In this document: positions 42,264-51,329 of the stretch, piece by piece
How positions within the stretch are numbered: position 1 is the first letter of the stretch
Layout: each line of letters begins with the position of its first letter
DNA from: Bacillota bacterium
GTDB lineage: Bacteria > Bacillota > Clostridia > DSM-8532
Length of the DNA: 64,000 bases
Assembly: GCA_023411795.1 (NCBI GenBank)
Contig: JAEYOK010000027.1
Coordinates: 62,001 to 126,000 of the forward strand
Direction: 5' to 3'
Program-made: the position numbers and the translations under genes
The notes under the pieces: model-generated
What the model was told of the DNA's origin: nothing
Database searches by the model: none
What the model saw: only the letters and a program-made list of their open reading frames with translations

Positions 42264-42973
42264 GCGGACTGTCCCTCCTCCTCCTCAGTTAAGGAAAAGA
42301 AGATATGTTCCAAAGATTCACCGCTGGCGACCATTGCTTCCCTATTATTGTTATATACAATTTCACCCTTATTCATAATTAACGCTTTATCCCAGATTTC
42401 AGCTATAGAATCAAGGATATGAGTGCTAATAAGTATGGCACATCCGGAATTTCGTAGTTCAACAAAAACTTCTTTAAGCTCTTTTATTGCCTTAGGATCA
42501 AGGCCTATCATAGGCTCGTCAAACATGACCATGTGGGGATTAATCAGAAGTGCACAGCAAATACTAACCTTTTGTTGCATTCCTTTTGAAAGCTCCTTAC
42601 CCACCTTCTTTTTCTTATCATCCATATCAAAACGGGTTAAGAGCTTTTCTGCGTTTTCTTCCCAGTCCTTTAGACCATACGCTCTAGCTATAAACTCGAG
42701 ATGCTCCCATACACTAAGGGATTCATAGAGAGATGGAGACTCCGGCACGTAACCAAAGATTTTTTTCGCATCAATGCTCTTATTTGGCTTGCCATCGATT
42801 GTGATCTCTCCATCAAAACGCAAAAGCCCGGCAATAGATTTTATTGTCGTGCTTTTCCCCGCTCCGTTGGGCCCGATAAGTACACCAATCTCACCGCTAT
42901 TAATTTCAAATGAAACCTTGTTTACAGCCAAAACCTTTTCATACTTCTTTGACAAATTTTTAACCTTTAACAT
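42260..42973 (-). CDS. ABC transporter ATP-binding protein
   Basis: This 237-residue ATPase drives the permease encoded after it. Walker A is IGPNGAGKSTTIKSIAGL, the signature is ELSKGMQQKVSICCALL (LSKGM in place of LSGGQ, common in exporters of the CcmA/NatA kind), and Walker B is MVMFDEPMIGLDPKAIKEL. The ATG lies behind GGAGGCC. The pair is probably an exporter, since no binding protein is present. Confidence 0.93.
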   Translation of the reverse strand: MLKVKNLSKKYEKVLAVNKVSFEINSGEIGVLIGPNGAGKSTTIKSIAGLLRFDGEITIDGKPNKSIDAKKIFGYVPESPSLYESLSVWEHLEFIARAYGLKDWEENAEKLLTRFDMDDKKKKVGKELSKGMQQKVSICCALLINPHMVMFDEPMIGLDPKAIKELKEVFVELRNSGCAILISTHILDSIAEIWDKALIMNKGEIVYNNNREAMVASGESLEHIFFSLTEEEEGQSA

Positions 42974-43032
42974 AACGGCCTCCTATAGGCTAAATAATCA
43001 TTATAGCCCTCATTTTTATTCTTTTCCATTAT

Positions 43033-43110
43033 GCGGTGCATGGTGCTTTTTACTGTGCAGTATGCTGTGCATTGTGCTGTGCATTGTGACGTGCACTATG
43101 CATTTATGCA
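43033..43110. repeat. Degenerate 12-base tandem repeats
   Basis: The block can be read as units near GCTGTGCATTGT, two of them exact (starting about 43064 and 43076), with related units before and after such as GCGGTGCATGGT and GACGTGCACTAT. It sits between the SEC-C protein gene and the ABC operon. No function is evident. Confidence 0.6.
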
Positions 43111-43598
43111 CCACAGCATTTCTTGTATTTCTTTCCGCTACCGCATGGACATGGATCATTTCTTCCCACCTTGTTGCTAACAGCCCTGTGGTCTTCATTA
43201 TACTGTTTTCTTATTTGCAGTCTTTCGTCGGTAGATAATAAAGCATCCCATTCTTTTAGTTCATAAAGCCAATTTGCCTTTGCATTAAGCATATTGTAAT
43301 AAAGTTTATAATGCAGAATCGCTTTGTCAATTTGACTTTCTTCAGTAAGAGATTCCAAGTCAAGCTTACTGTCCAAGCTGGTATTAATACCATCTAAAAA
43401 ACCCATAAAAGTTAGGTTGTCCATGTCATAAGTTTTCGCCAACTCATCCAGCCGACCTGTAAGGCTTGCTGTACCTGATGCCAAAATAGTTTTGTATGCC
43501 TCAGTTTCTTTCTGAATATAATTTTCAAAAAACTTTTGATTCTCTGGGTCTCTGTTCTGATCTTCCAGCCTTTTCTGCCAATCTCCAAATAAACTCAT
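43104..43598 (-). CDS. SEC-C motif protein
   Basis: This 164-residue protein ends in VGRNDPCPCGSGKKYKKCC, the SEC-C zinc-binding motif also found at the end of SecA. The rest is helical (YIQKETEAYKTILASG, DMDNLTFMGFLDGINTSLDS) and fits small SEC-C proteins that carry an N-terminal helical domain. I start it at the ATG at 43598, as GGAGGAAAG lies upstream; the TTG at 43613 is part of that site. The function of these proteins is not known; the zinc motif suggests an interaction with SecB-like partners or ribosomes (inference). It follows argS by 44 bases. Confidence 0.85.
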   Translation of the reverse strand: MSLFGDWQKRLEDQNRDPENQKFFENYIQKETEAYKTILASGTASLTGRLDELAKTYDMDNLTFMGFLDGINTSLDSKLDLESLTEESQIDKAILHYKLYYNMLNAKANWLYELKEWDALLSTDERLQIRKQYNEDHRAVSNKVGRNDPCPCGSGKKYKKCCGA

Positions 43599-43642
43599 AG
43601 CACTTTCCTCCAATAATACATAAAAGTTTCGTAAATGTCTGA

Positions 43643-45337
43643 TTACATTTTTTCTGGAGCATCAATTCTTATCAACTCCAAAATATTTCTTATTACAATT
43701 CTGGTACAGTCAACCAGTAATATACGTGCCATCATCAATTCCTTTTCCTCACCTTTAACCCTGCAGGCATTATAGAAGCTGTGGAAGCTTGCTGCAACTT
43801 CCATTACATAGCGGGTCAAACGGCTTGGTTCAAGAGTTTTTGCCGAAAGAGCCACTTCCTCAGGATACTCAGAAAGCTTTCTCATTAGCTCTTCCTCTTC
43901 CTTTTCCTTTAAGAGGGTAAGGTCAACCTCACTTATAGGTCTGCCCACAATTCCTTCCTCACCCAGTTTTCTGATGAGGCTGCAAATACGCGCATGAGCA
44001 TACTGGACATAAAAAACAGGATTCTCATTAGATTGCTTAACTGCTAGATCCAAATCAAAATCAAGATGGCTTCCAGAACTTTTAAGGTTAAAGAAGAAAC
44101 GGGCCGCATCCTTTCCAACTTCCTCTAAAAGGTCCCCGAGCGCAATGGCTTTACCGGTTCTCTTTGACATACGGGCAAGCTCGCCGTTTCTGAAAAGCCT
44201 TACGAGCTGGAATAGTACAACCTCCAATTGTTCTTTTTTAAGTCCAAAGGGAGTAATTGCAGCCTTCATCCTTGCTACATGGCCATGATGGTCGGCACCC
44301 CAAAGATCAATAGCCCAATCAAAGCCTCTGGTTATAAGCTTATTATAGTGATATGCTATATCGGCTGCCATATAAGTTGGAATGCCATTATTCCTGATGA
44401 GAACCTCGTCCTTCTCAAGACCGAGCTTCTCACCGTTTAGCCAGATTGCATCATCTCTTGTAACCGTATAGCCATTTTCTACAAGAAAATCTATGGTCTT
44501 CTTAACAGCTCCGCTTTCATGGAGTGATTTTTCAGAAAACCATACATCATAGTGAATGCCGTACGCCGAAAGTATGTCCTGAATTTTCTGAATGTTGATG
44601 GGAAGTGCATAATCTACTAGGGCACGACGCCTTTCTTCAGCAGGCTTGTCAGCTAGAGAAGCTCCATTCTGGCTGAAATAAGCCTTGGCGTGATCCATTA
44701 TGTCCTCCCCGTGATAACCATCCTCGGGGAAGCTTACTTTATCTTCACCCAGAACGAGCTGGAGATAACGAGCTTCCAGTGATAACCCAAACTTTTCTAT
44801 CTGATTTCCGGCATCATTTATATAAAATTCTCTGGTCACATCATATCCTGCTTTTTTAAGTACGCTGGCTAAGCAATCTCCCAATGCTCCACCGCGGGCA
44901 TTTCCCATATGAAGCGGGCCGGTGGGGTTGGCGCTTACAAACTCTACATTAACCTTTATCCCCTTACCCAGGTCAACCTCTCCGTAGTTTTCTTTCTTTT
45001 CCTGGATTATCTTAAGGCAATCATAAAGCCAGTCCTTTTTCAGGTAGAAATTTATGAAACCGGGGCCAGCTATTTCAGTTCTGTCAATATAAGTTCCGGT
45101 AAAATCAAATTCGCCCAATAATAGCTCGGCTGTTTTTCTAGGGGGAAGCTTGGTTTGCTTTGATACCTGCATGGCAACATTAGTGGAAAAATCCCCGAAT
45201 CCCCGTTCCCGAGGTACCTCTACAGTCATTTCACCGATTTGAACATTTGGAAGGCTTCCTTTTTGTTCGCATGCCTCAAAGGCTTTCTTTATAACGCTGT
45301 AAACTTGTTCCCTGATTTTATCAAAAATATTGTTCAT
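43643..45337 (-). CDS. argS: Arginyl-tRNA synthetase
   Basis: This 564-residue class I synthetase has the N-terminal Add1 domain, the HIGH-type motif ANPTGPLHMGNARGGALGD, YMAADIAYHYNKLITRGFD and DLWGADHHGHVARMKAAI, and RMSKRTGKAIALGDLL in the place of KMSKS. The C-terminal DALR anticodon-binding domain includes YVQYAHARICSLIRKLGEEG. The length is usual. It follows the DUF1934-like gene by about 30 bases. Confidence 0.98.
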   Translation of the reverse strand: MNNIFDKIREQVYSVIKKAFEACEQKGSLPNVQIGEMTVEVPRERGFGDFSTNVAMQVSKQTKLPPRKTAELLLGEFDFTGTYIDRTEIAGPGFINFYLKKDWLYDCLKIIQEKKENYGEVDLGKGIKVNVEFVSANPTGPLHMGNARGGALGDCLASVLKKAGYDVTREFYINDAGNQIEKFGLSLEARYLQLVLGEDKVSFPEDGYHGEDIMDHAKAYFSQNGASLADKPAEERRRALVDYALPINIQKIQDILSAYGIHYDVWFSEKSLHESGAVKKTIDFLVENGYTVTRDDAIWLNGEKLGLEKDEVLIRNNGIPTYMAADIAYHYNKLITRGFDWAIDLWGADHHGHVARMKAAITPFGLKKEQLEVVLFQLVRLFRNGELARMSKRTGKAIALGDLLEEVGKDAARFFFNLKSSGSHLDFDLDLAVKQSNENPVFYVQYAHARICSLIRKLGEEGIVGRPISEVDLTLLKEKEEEELMRKLSEYPEEVALSAKTLEPSRLTRYVMEVAASFHSFYNACRVKGEEKELMMARILLVDCTRIVIRNILELIRIDAPEKM

Positions 45338-45368
45338 TAATTACATCCATCCTTATTTACTTCAGTTA

Positions 45369-45797
45369 TCAGTTTTTTCTTTCGCTGACACTTACATTAA
45401 GACTGTTTCTACCACCATAAGAGCGATTATACTCAAGTATATAATCCACTTTGATATTACCGCCTGTTTCACAGAAGTCAACGTCAACATTTCTGGCTGT
45501 TATTCCCAGTATAACACTTCCGTACTGAGTATCATAGTCTGTAAGGTGGGTTTTCCCCACCTCAAACAGCATCATGGCATCCACATTTCCATGCCTTGTT
45601 AAGGTTACAGAATCCTTACCTACTTTTAAAGTTGTTGTAGTACCGCTTAATCCGGTTATTTCACTTTCCTCATACTTTATGATGTAGCCATCGTTTTCCT
45701 TTGTGAGTGTCCCTTCTGTAACAAAGCTCATGTGATCCTTTTCACCTGTCGGTTCGTCAATAACGCTATTCACCGTAATTAAAACTTGCTTTTCCAC
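45369..45797 (-). CDS. DUF1934 (YwiB-like) protein
   Basis: This 142-residue protein is predicted to be all beta, with strands such as YIIKYEESEITGLSGTTTTL, SVTLTRHGNVDAMMLFEVGK and TDYDTQYGSVILGITARNVD. This matches DUF1934, a calycin-like family with no settled role, often found next to argS. It starts at a GTG two bases after the ddl stop, so it is likely coupled to it. Confidence 0.85.
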   Translation of the reverse strand: MEKQVLITVNSVIDEPTGEKDHMSFVTEGTLTKENDGYIIKYEESEITGLSGTTTTLKVGKDSVTLTRHGNVDAMMLFEVGKTHLTDYDTQYGSVILGITARNVDVDFCETGGNIKVDYILEYNRSYGGRNSLNVSVSERKN

Positions 45798-45799
45798 AA

Positions 45800-46918
45800 T
45801 TAGTCCCTTTCATAAGATCGTGCATTTTGTTCATGTTTCTCAAATGCCAGCTCGATTAGTCTCGTAATAAGCTCCCGGTATGAAATTCCGCTTGCTTCCC
45901 AAAGCTTTGAATACATGCTTATGTTAGTAAAGCCCGGCATAGTATTTATCTCATTTAATATAACCTTACCTTCCACGTCTACAAAAAAATCCACTCTGGA
46001 GAGCCCTGAACAGCCTAATGCTTTAAAAGCTCTAACAGCGTATTCCTGTACCTGTTCAGCAACATGAGATGGGATGTTGGCAGGAATTATTGTATCCGAT
46101 TTTCCGTCTATATATTTTGCGTTATAGTCATAGAAATCGTTGCAGGGCACAATTTCTCCCACTGTGGAAGCAATAGGGTTCTCATTACCTAAAACTGCGC
46201 ACTCTATTTCTTTACCTTGTATAAATTCTTCAATGAGGATTTTAGCATCATATTTTGCCGCAAATAAAAGAGCGTCTTCCAGTTCCTCTGGTTTTTTAAC
46301 CTTGCTTACACCTACTGATGACCCGGCATTTGCAGGTTTAACAAAACAAGGCCAACCCAACTTTTCTGAAACCCTGTTAATCAAATAGGGTATGGACCCT
46401 TCAATTTCATTCCTCATAACCTTTATATAGTTTGCTTGAGGGATGCCGGCATTCTGGAATACCAGCTTTGAAAATTCTTTATCCATACCTGCTGCCGAAG
46501 ATAAAATATTACATCCCACATAAGGAACGTCGGCCAATTGCAAAAGTCCTTGAACTGAACCATCTTCGCCGTTAGGGCCGTGTAAAACCGGGAATACAAC
46601 ATCTACGCCTGTATTTAGATCATCCTTGTTCTTAAAACTAACTAAATCCACACAGCTTGGAGCTACTTTTGTGAGGCTTTTATCAGAACCCTTCTCTAAA
46701 AGAAGCTGGTTTCTTGCGGTCTTCTCCCATTCACCGGTACCAATAAGCTTAATATCCCCTTCAAACTTGAGCCATTCACCTGTTTTAGTTATTCCGACAG
46801 TCTGTATATCAAAACGCTCTTTATCAATGTTTTCAAGAACACATTGAGCTGATATTCTGGAAACCTCATGCTCTGATGATTGGCCTCCAAATAATACTGT
46901 AACCTTTATTTTTTTCAC
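45800..46918 (-). CDS. ddl: D-alanine-D-alanine ligase
   Basis: This 372-residue ATP-grasp enzyme joins two D-alanines for peptidoglycan. Motifs are VLFGGQSSEHEVSRISA, VFPVLHGPNGEDGSVQGLL, WPCFVKPANAGSSVGVSK and VILNEINTMPGFTNISMYSK. The omega-loop reads YDYNAKYIDG, the Tyr-Lys-Tyr type associated with D-Ala-D-Ala rather than D-Ala-D-lactate products, so vancomycin-type resistance is not indicated. It starts at a GTG behind AGGAGG. Confidence 0.97.
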   Translation of the reverse strand: MKKIKVTVLFGGQSSEHEVSRISAQCVLENIDKERFDIQTVGITKTGEWLKFEGDIKLIGTGEWEKTARNQLLLEKGSDKSLTKVAPSCVDLVSFKNKDDLNTGVDVVFPVLHGPNGEDGSVQGLLQLADVPYVGCNILSSAAGMDKEFSKLVFQNAGIPQANYIKVMRNEIEGSIPYLINRVSEKLGWPCFVKPANAGSSVGVSKVKKPEELEDALLFAAKYDAKILIEEFIQGKEIECAVLGNENPIASTVGEIVPCNDFYDYNAKYIDGKSDTIIPANIPSHVAEQVQEYAVRAFKALGCSGLSRVDFFVDVEGKVILNEINTMPGFTNISMYSKLWEASGISYRELITRLIELAFEKHEQNARSYERD

Positions 46919-46942
46919 TCTAAAAGCCTCCTAAACGGTTAC

Positions 46943-46966
46943 AAGGGGAGCTTTTATGCTCCCCTT
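46943..46966. other. Hairpin between the lipoprotein gene and ddl
   Basis: AAGGGGAGC and GCTCCCCTT pair over nine bases around loop TTTTAT. No T run follows on either strand, so it may stabilise or attenuate the transcript from the lipoprotein gene into ddl. Confidence 0.5.
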
Positions 46967-47020
46967 AATAAGGCGATATTTATTTAATTCTTTTCATAAA
47001 TTATACTTAACAATTATACA

Positions 47021-47716
47021 TTATTCAAGCGGATCTTCGTCTTCCTCATTTGAAATCTCTATGCTTCCGGCATCTTCAACTACATCAACAGGTTCAAGGC
47101 CCCCATCTTCAGGGCGTGCAAGCCCCACTTCCTTATTTACGACAGCATCATTTCTTGGAAAATCATTGTTTAAAGTAACACTGTCCTTAAAGTTTTTAGT
47201 TTCCTTACCGTTAATTGTTATCTTGACCCGTTCAATTTCTTTCATTTCTGTAAGTGAATTAACTATAGAGTATACCGTAAGCTCGGCAAGCTCTTTACCA
47301 CCTGGGTGATTATCAACAAATTCTTTGGTAAAATCAACTTTGGCTACCCTATCTTCAATAGTAACCGGTGACCTTAAGGTAGTACCTTCTGCAATAAGCG
47401 AAGTAAGGCTATCTGCCTTAGGTCCTTTTAATAGTTCTTTAACCATAGCCGAGGCAAGGGTCTCCGCTCCTTTTTTTGCTTCTTTGATATCCACATATCG
47501 GATCTCCTTGACCAGTTTGTTTTGCTGCTCGTTACCGAAATACAAAACTACAGGCACTTTCTCGTTGAGCACAGCCGCTTCTTCTTCATCAATGGTCAGG
47601 CTGCTTATAGGTGTAAGCTCATCTCCCATGGCATCCTCATTATTTTTATCAGTGCCGCAGGAACACATAATTAGCGCCAGAATCATTATAACAGCTATTA
47701 CTCTAAACTTTTTCAT
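47021..47716 (-). CDS. GerMN-domain lipoprotein
   Basis: This is a 231-residue lipoprotein. The signal peptide FRVIAVIMILALIMCSC contains a lipobox ending at the Cys of CSCG. Residues about 55-185 form a GerMN domain (VPVVLYFGNEQQNKLVKEIR, VTIEDRVAKVDFTKEFVDN, LTVYSIVNSLTEMKEIERVK). GerMN domains occur in GerM, a sporulation and germination protein, and in other membrane-associated lipoproteins. The acidic tail ends in EDEDPLE. I start it at the ATG at 47716 behind AAGAGGTG. It is a likely partner of envelope biogenesis with the downstream ddl, but no more specific function can be stated. Confidence 0.85.
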   Translation of the reverse strand: MKKFRVIAVIMILALIMCSCGTDKNNEDAMGDELTPISSLTIDEEEAAVLNEKVPVVLYFGNEQQNKLVKEIRYVDIKEAKKGAETLASAMVKELLKGPKADSLTSLIAEGTTLRSPVTIEDRVAKVDFTKEFVDNHPGGKELAELTVYSIVNSLTEMKEIERVKITINGKETKNFKDSVTLNNDFPRNDAVVNKEVGLARPEDGGLEPVDVVEDAGSIEISNEEDEDPLE

Positions 47717-47877
47717 AATGCACACCTCTTGTCTGAATCCATTTTAATGTGTATGTCATGAGAACCCTATTTATTCTAATTTTACGTTTCACTTTACAAA
47801 CTTAAAGTCAAGGAGTAGAATTATACAGAAATTAACATTAAAGAGATTTTTCTTTTAATAGATTGGGGGGAACTACT

Positions 47878-48093
47878 ATGAAAAATAGATTGAATCGCGA
47901 AAAAATCAGGGAATTAATGGACAACAGGTGTATGGGCAACTATAATTTGTTTAGCAGAGAGCTTGGTGTTGACCCTGCCCATTTATACAGATTTTTGAAC
48001 ACAGGAGTCGGTGGAGGAAAGAAAATTATATTCTCTTTAATGACTTACTGTGAAAAAAATAAATTGGATTACAAAAAATACATCGAATTCTAG
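47878..48093 (+). CDS. Small helix-turn-helix-like protein
   Basis: This 71-residue protein starts at the ATG at 47878 behind a run of six G residues. It has a likely helix-turn-helix of Cro/CI type: NLFSRELGVDPAHLYRFLNT, followed by a basic GGGKKIIF turn. It is divergent from the lipoprotein gene and ends at a stop that is followed by about 350 bases without a gene. The family is too short for a firm assignment. Confidence 0.65.
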   Translation: MKNRLNREKIRELMDNRCMGNYNLFSRELGVDPAHLYRFLNTGVGGGKKIIFSLMTYCEKNKLDYKKYIEF

Positions 48094-48403
48094 TGGTTTT
48101 TATGCAGTTTGACCACAACATGTTGCACGAAATATGAAAATAAAACTTATTAATATTTTGTTGTTTTAGTGCTTATAAACAAACGCTGAATTACTTTATA
48201 CTGTATATGTAAGCAGTAGATGATGCAGTTTTTAATATAATAATATTTGAAGATTAAATGTATAACGAATCGCAGAACTAAACGTAGCAGGTTTTACCCC
48301 CTTTTGACCAAACCATATGCCCTTATACCCTTATACCCCCTTTTTTTCGCTCCTAATGGAGCGGTACATTTTTAAAATTTTATATAGATTCCTCCTTTAT
48401 TGT
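48094..48403. other. Non-coding AT-rich stretch
   Basis: No credible gene was found in either strand. Short palindromes are present at 48094-48116 (GTGGT/ACCAC) and at 48348-48363 (CGCTCC-TAAT-GGAGCG), and a CCCTTATAC repeat lies near 48330. I could not match these to a riboswitch or other RNA class. Confidence 0.4.
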
Positions 48404-48430
48404 AAAAGATCGGGCGAACCCGATCTTTTT
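48404..48430. terminator. Two-way intrinsic terminator
   Basis: AAAAGATCGGG and CCCGATCTTTTT form a strong stem around CGAA (TTCG on the minus strand). It lies 18 bases after the stop of the thioredoxin-reductase-like gene and also faces the HTH gene. Confidence 0.88.
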
Positions 48431-48448
48431 GCTGTCAATTGTATGTGT

Positions 48449-49342
48449 TTAAGATGAAGCACCTCGGCGCATCTTCCGTACCCATTCTATCATTTGTCTT
48501 GAGGCTAGAGCTCCTTGCCCTACAGCCACTGCTATCTGTTTAAAAACTCCTGTGCAATCACCTGCGGCATAGAGCCCCGGAATATTCGTTTCCATTTTAT
48601 CGTTGACCTTTATTGATTTCCCTTCAGTCGCAATCCCCATTTTGAGGGCAAAGCTGGTTGATGATGCACTTCCGTAGGCCACAAAAAGCCCCTGAAGACC
48701 ATCACGACTTCCATCTTCAAAGATAATTCCTTCTATGGTTTCCTGTCCGTCTAGTTCTTTGATTTTAGCATCATTAATTTTTACCTTTGACAAGGAATCC
48801 TTGAGACTATCTGAAATATTTAGTGGCATCCCATTTGTATAAAGTGTTATATCATTTGTAAAAGCCAACAGCTCTAAGGCTTCGTGAATTGCATAATCAG
48901 TGTAACCTAATACCCCAACCTTCTTGTTGCGGTAGAAAAAGCCGTCACATGTGGTACAGTAGCTTACTCCGCTACCCTCAAAGCGGTCCAGTTTCTTTAC
49001 AGGAGCCTTAACAACAGGCGCTCCTGTTGATAAAAGCACTGTTTTGGCCTCATATTCTCCGTTTACACAAATAACCTTAAAGTTATCGTTTTTCTCTATG
49101 CCGACCACTTCATCTTCAACTATCTCTGCGCCCAGCCTAAGAGCTTGTTTTTCTCCTAGTTCAAGAAGCTCTTTCCCGCCTACCGGGTTCTCAAATCCAT
49201 AATAGTTATCTATTTTATCTGCCTTTAAAAGCATGCTGTCTTTTTTCCCGATTACCAGGGTCTTTAAGTTCCCCCTAATGGTGTAGATGGCACAGGATAT
49301 TCCCGCAGGCCCTCTACCAATAATAATTGCATCGTATACCAT
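48449..49342 (-). CDS. Thioredoxin reductase-like flavoprotein lacking NADPH motifs
   Basis: This 297-residue protein has the FAD loop AIIIGRGPAGISCAIYTIRG, the redox pair SYCTTCDGFFYRNK (CxxC) and the C-terminal FAD motif IPGLYAAGDCTG, all of thioredoxin reductase type. The second nucleotide site, normally GxGxxA/S plus an HRRxxxR loop, is instead VGVLGYTDYAIHEALELL and ITLYTNGMPL. Some clostridial enzymes with this change take electrons from ferredoxin rather than NADPH (FFTR group), so that is a reasonable guess. The thioredoxin partner is not in the window. AGGAGA precedes the ATG. Confidence 0.85.
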   Translation of the reverse strand: MVYDAIIIGRGPAGISCAIYTIRGNLKTLVIGKKDSMLLKADKIDNYYGFENPVGGKELLELGEKQALRLGAEIVEDEVVGIEKNDNFKVICVNGEYEAKTVLLSTGAPVVKAPVKKLDRFEGSGVSYCTTCDGFFYRNKKVGVLGYTDYAIHEALELLAFTNDITLYTNGMPLNISDSLKDSLSKVKINDAKIKELDGQETIEGIIFEDGSRDGLQGLFVAYGSASSTSFALKMGIATEGKSIKVNDKMETNIPGLYAAGDCTGVFKQIAVAVGQGALASRQMIEWVRKMRRGASS

Positions 49343-49541
49343 TGCAAGTCTCCTTTGAAAATCATATTAACTTAGCTTGTATTGATTATCTTGATGCTAT
49401 ATATTTTACCCATATTGCTACAGGTTCAATTTAAAATATTTTATCACTTTTATTTGTAAATTGGATAGTTACAGTACCCCAGATATTGATATCCTATAGA
49501 GGTGCCAATTCAACATACTAAGCGATATGGATTAAGGTAAC

Positions 49542-51329
49542 TCATTCAAACTGGGCGTTATAGAGCTGATTGTAAAATCCTCGCTTTTTCATTAATGATT
49601 CATGATTGCCCTGTTCCACAACATCCCCGTCCTTGATGACAAGAATATGATCAGCATTTTGTATGGTGGAGAGCCTATGCGCAATGACAAAGCACGTTTT
49701 ATTCTTCATGAGATTTCTCATGGCCTGTTGTATCTGCATTTCTGTTCTGGTATCCACATTTGAGGTTGCTTCATCAAGAATAAGCATCTTGGCATCGGTT
49801 AGCATAGCCCTTGCTATTGTAAGAAGCTGCTTCTGGCCTTTTGAAATATTTATCCCATCCTCACGCAGTATAGTATTATAGCCATCGGGCAGACGCCTTA
49901 TATATGAATGTATTTTTGCTGATTTAGCAGCCTCAATAACTTCCTCCATAGTCGCATCTTTTTTACCATAGGCAATATTCTCAAAAAAGGTTCCTTCAAA
50001 AAGCCATGTATCCTGAAGAACCATAGCATAAGATTTTCTTAGGCTCTCTCGTGTGACCTCTTCAATATTGTGATTGTCTACAGTTATTTCTCCCTTATCA
50101 GGGTCGTAGAAACGCATCAGTAGATTAATCAGGGTTGTTTTTCCCGCTCCGGTCGGTCCGACAATAGCGGTGAGGGAACCGGGCTTTGCATGAATACTTA
50201 AATGATGTATGATTTCTTTGTCTTTGGTATATCCGAAGCTGACGTCCTTCATTCTTACATCGCCGGAAGTTACATTAAGGTTAGTGGCATTAGGTATATC
50301 AGCTTTTTCTTCCGGCTCATCCAATAGTTGAAATACTCTGTCAGCAGCGGCTAAAGCGGATTGTAGTTCTGTCATTATATTTGCCGCCTCATTAATAGGC
50401 CCTGAAAATTTTCTTGAATAAAGCACAAAGGATGAAATGTTCCCGAGGCTCATCTTGCCTTTAATAAACAAAATTGCACCTATGGCACTAATCAGGGAAA
50501 GGGATACATTATTGATGAAATTTATAGACGGTCCATTAAAGCCTCCCAAAAAATCAGCATTGTAGTAAGCATCAACGGCTTCTTTGTTTTTCTCGTCAAA
50601 CTTATTGATAGTGAACTCTTCTCTGTTATATGCCTTTATAGTCTTTTGTCCTGTTATCATTTCCTCAACAAAGCCATTCATTTCTCCAAGCTTCGCTGAC
50701 CTTTTATGAAAAAGTGGCCTTGTCTTCTTTATCATCCATCTTGATAGAAAAATAGAGAGAGGTATTGTAATTGTAAATATCAAACACAGTACCGGAGATA
50801 TGGTAAGCATCATAAGAAACGAGCCAATAACAGTTATTGTGCTAGCAAATACCTGAATTAAGTCATTGGAAAGTGAAGTGTTAATAGTATCAATATCGTA
50901 TGAAATTTTGCTTATAATATCACCTGTTTGATGGGTGTCAAAATACCAAACCGGTACTCTCATAAGCTTTTTGAAAACATCCTGTCTCATTTGGAATACA
51001 ACCTTGCGGCTGATATGAATCATTAATCTGGCAAGTCCGTAAGACATCAAAAAAGATATAACATAAAAAAACAACATCAATAAGACATAGTAGAAGACTG
51101 AATTAAAATCTACTTTCCCCGTACCCAGCTTCATGCTATCCACTGCAAGGCCTGAAAGCTTAGGGCCTACCAGAGAAAACATATTTCCTCCAATGGTGAG
51201 TATCAGTGCAAATAGCAATAGAAACTTATACTTTGCAAGATAGGCACCAAGGCGAATAATTACCTGCTTCTTTGTATTTTTCATTTTTGATAAATCATAT
51301 ATTGAGGACCCTCGTGGCCTAGCTGACAT
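49542..51329 (-). CDS. Heterodimeric ABC exporter, subunit with degenerate signature motif
   Basis: This 595-residue half-transporter has six membrane segments in residues 25-310 and a C-terminal ATPase. Walker A is IVGPTGAGKTTLINLLM, the signature is INISKGQKQLLTIARAM (ISKGQ rather than LSGGQ), and Walker B is MLILDEATSNVDTRTE with the catalytic Glu. Its partner gene overlaps its start by 11 bases. In heterodimeric exporters of the BmrCD and TM287/288 kind, one of the two ATP sites is crippled; the missing signature here and the Asp in the partner's Walker B are both halves of that one site. The substrate is unknown; multidrug or lipid export is typical. Confidence 0.92.
   Translation of the reverse strand: MSARPRGSSIYDLSKMKNTKKQVIIRLGAYLAKYKFLLLFALILTIGGNMFSLVGPKLSGLAVDSMKLGTGKVDFNSVFYYVLLMLFFYVISFLMSYGLARLMIHISRKVVFQMRQDVFKKLMRVPVWYFDTHQTGDIISKISYDIDTINTSLSNDLIQVFASTITVIGSFLMMLTISPVLCLIFTITIPLSIFLSRWMIKKTRPLFHKRSAKLGEMNGFVEEMITGQKTIKAYNREEFTINKFDEKNKEAVDAYYNADFLGGFNGPSINFINNVSLSLISAIGAILFIKGKMSLGNISSFVLYSRKFSGPINEAANIMTELQSALAAADRVFQLLDEPEEKADIPNATNLNVTSGDVRMKDVSFGYTKDKEIIHHLSIHAKPGSLTAIVGPTGAGKTTLINLLMRFYDPDKGEITVDNHNIEEVTRESLRKSYAMVLQDTWLFEGTFFENIAYGKKDATMEEVIEAAKSAKIHSYIRRLPDGYNTILREDGINISKGQKQLLTIARAMLTDAKMLILDEATSNVDTRTEMQIQQAMRNLMKNKTCFVIAHRLSTIQNADHILVIKDGDVVEQGNHESLMKKRGFYNQLYNAQFE

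Noticed and set aside
45800..46918. Vancomycin-type D-Ala-D-Lac ligase
   Set aside because: The omega-loop YDYNAKYIDG is of the D-Ala-D-Ala type, and no vanH or vanX neighbours exist.
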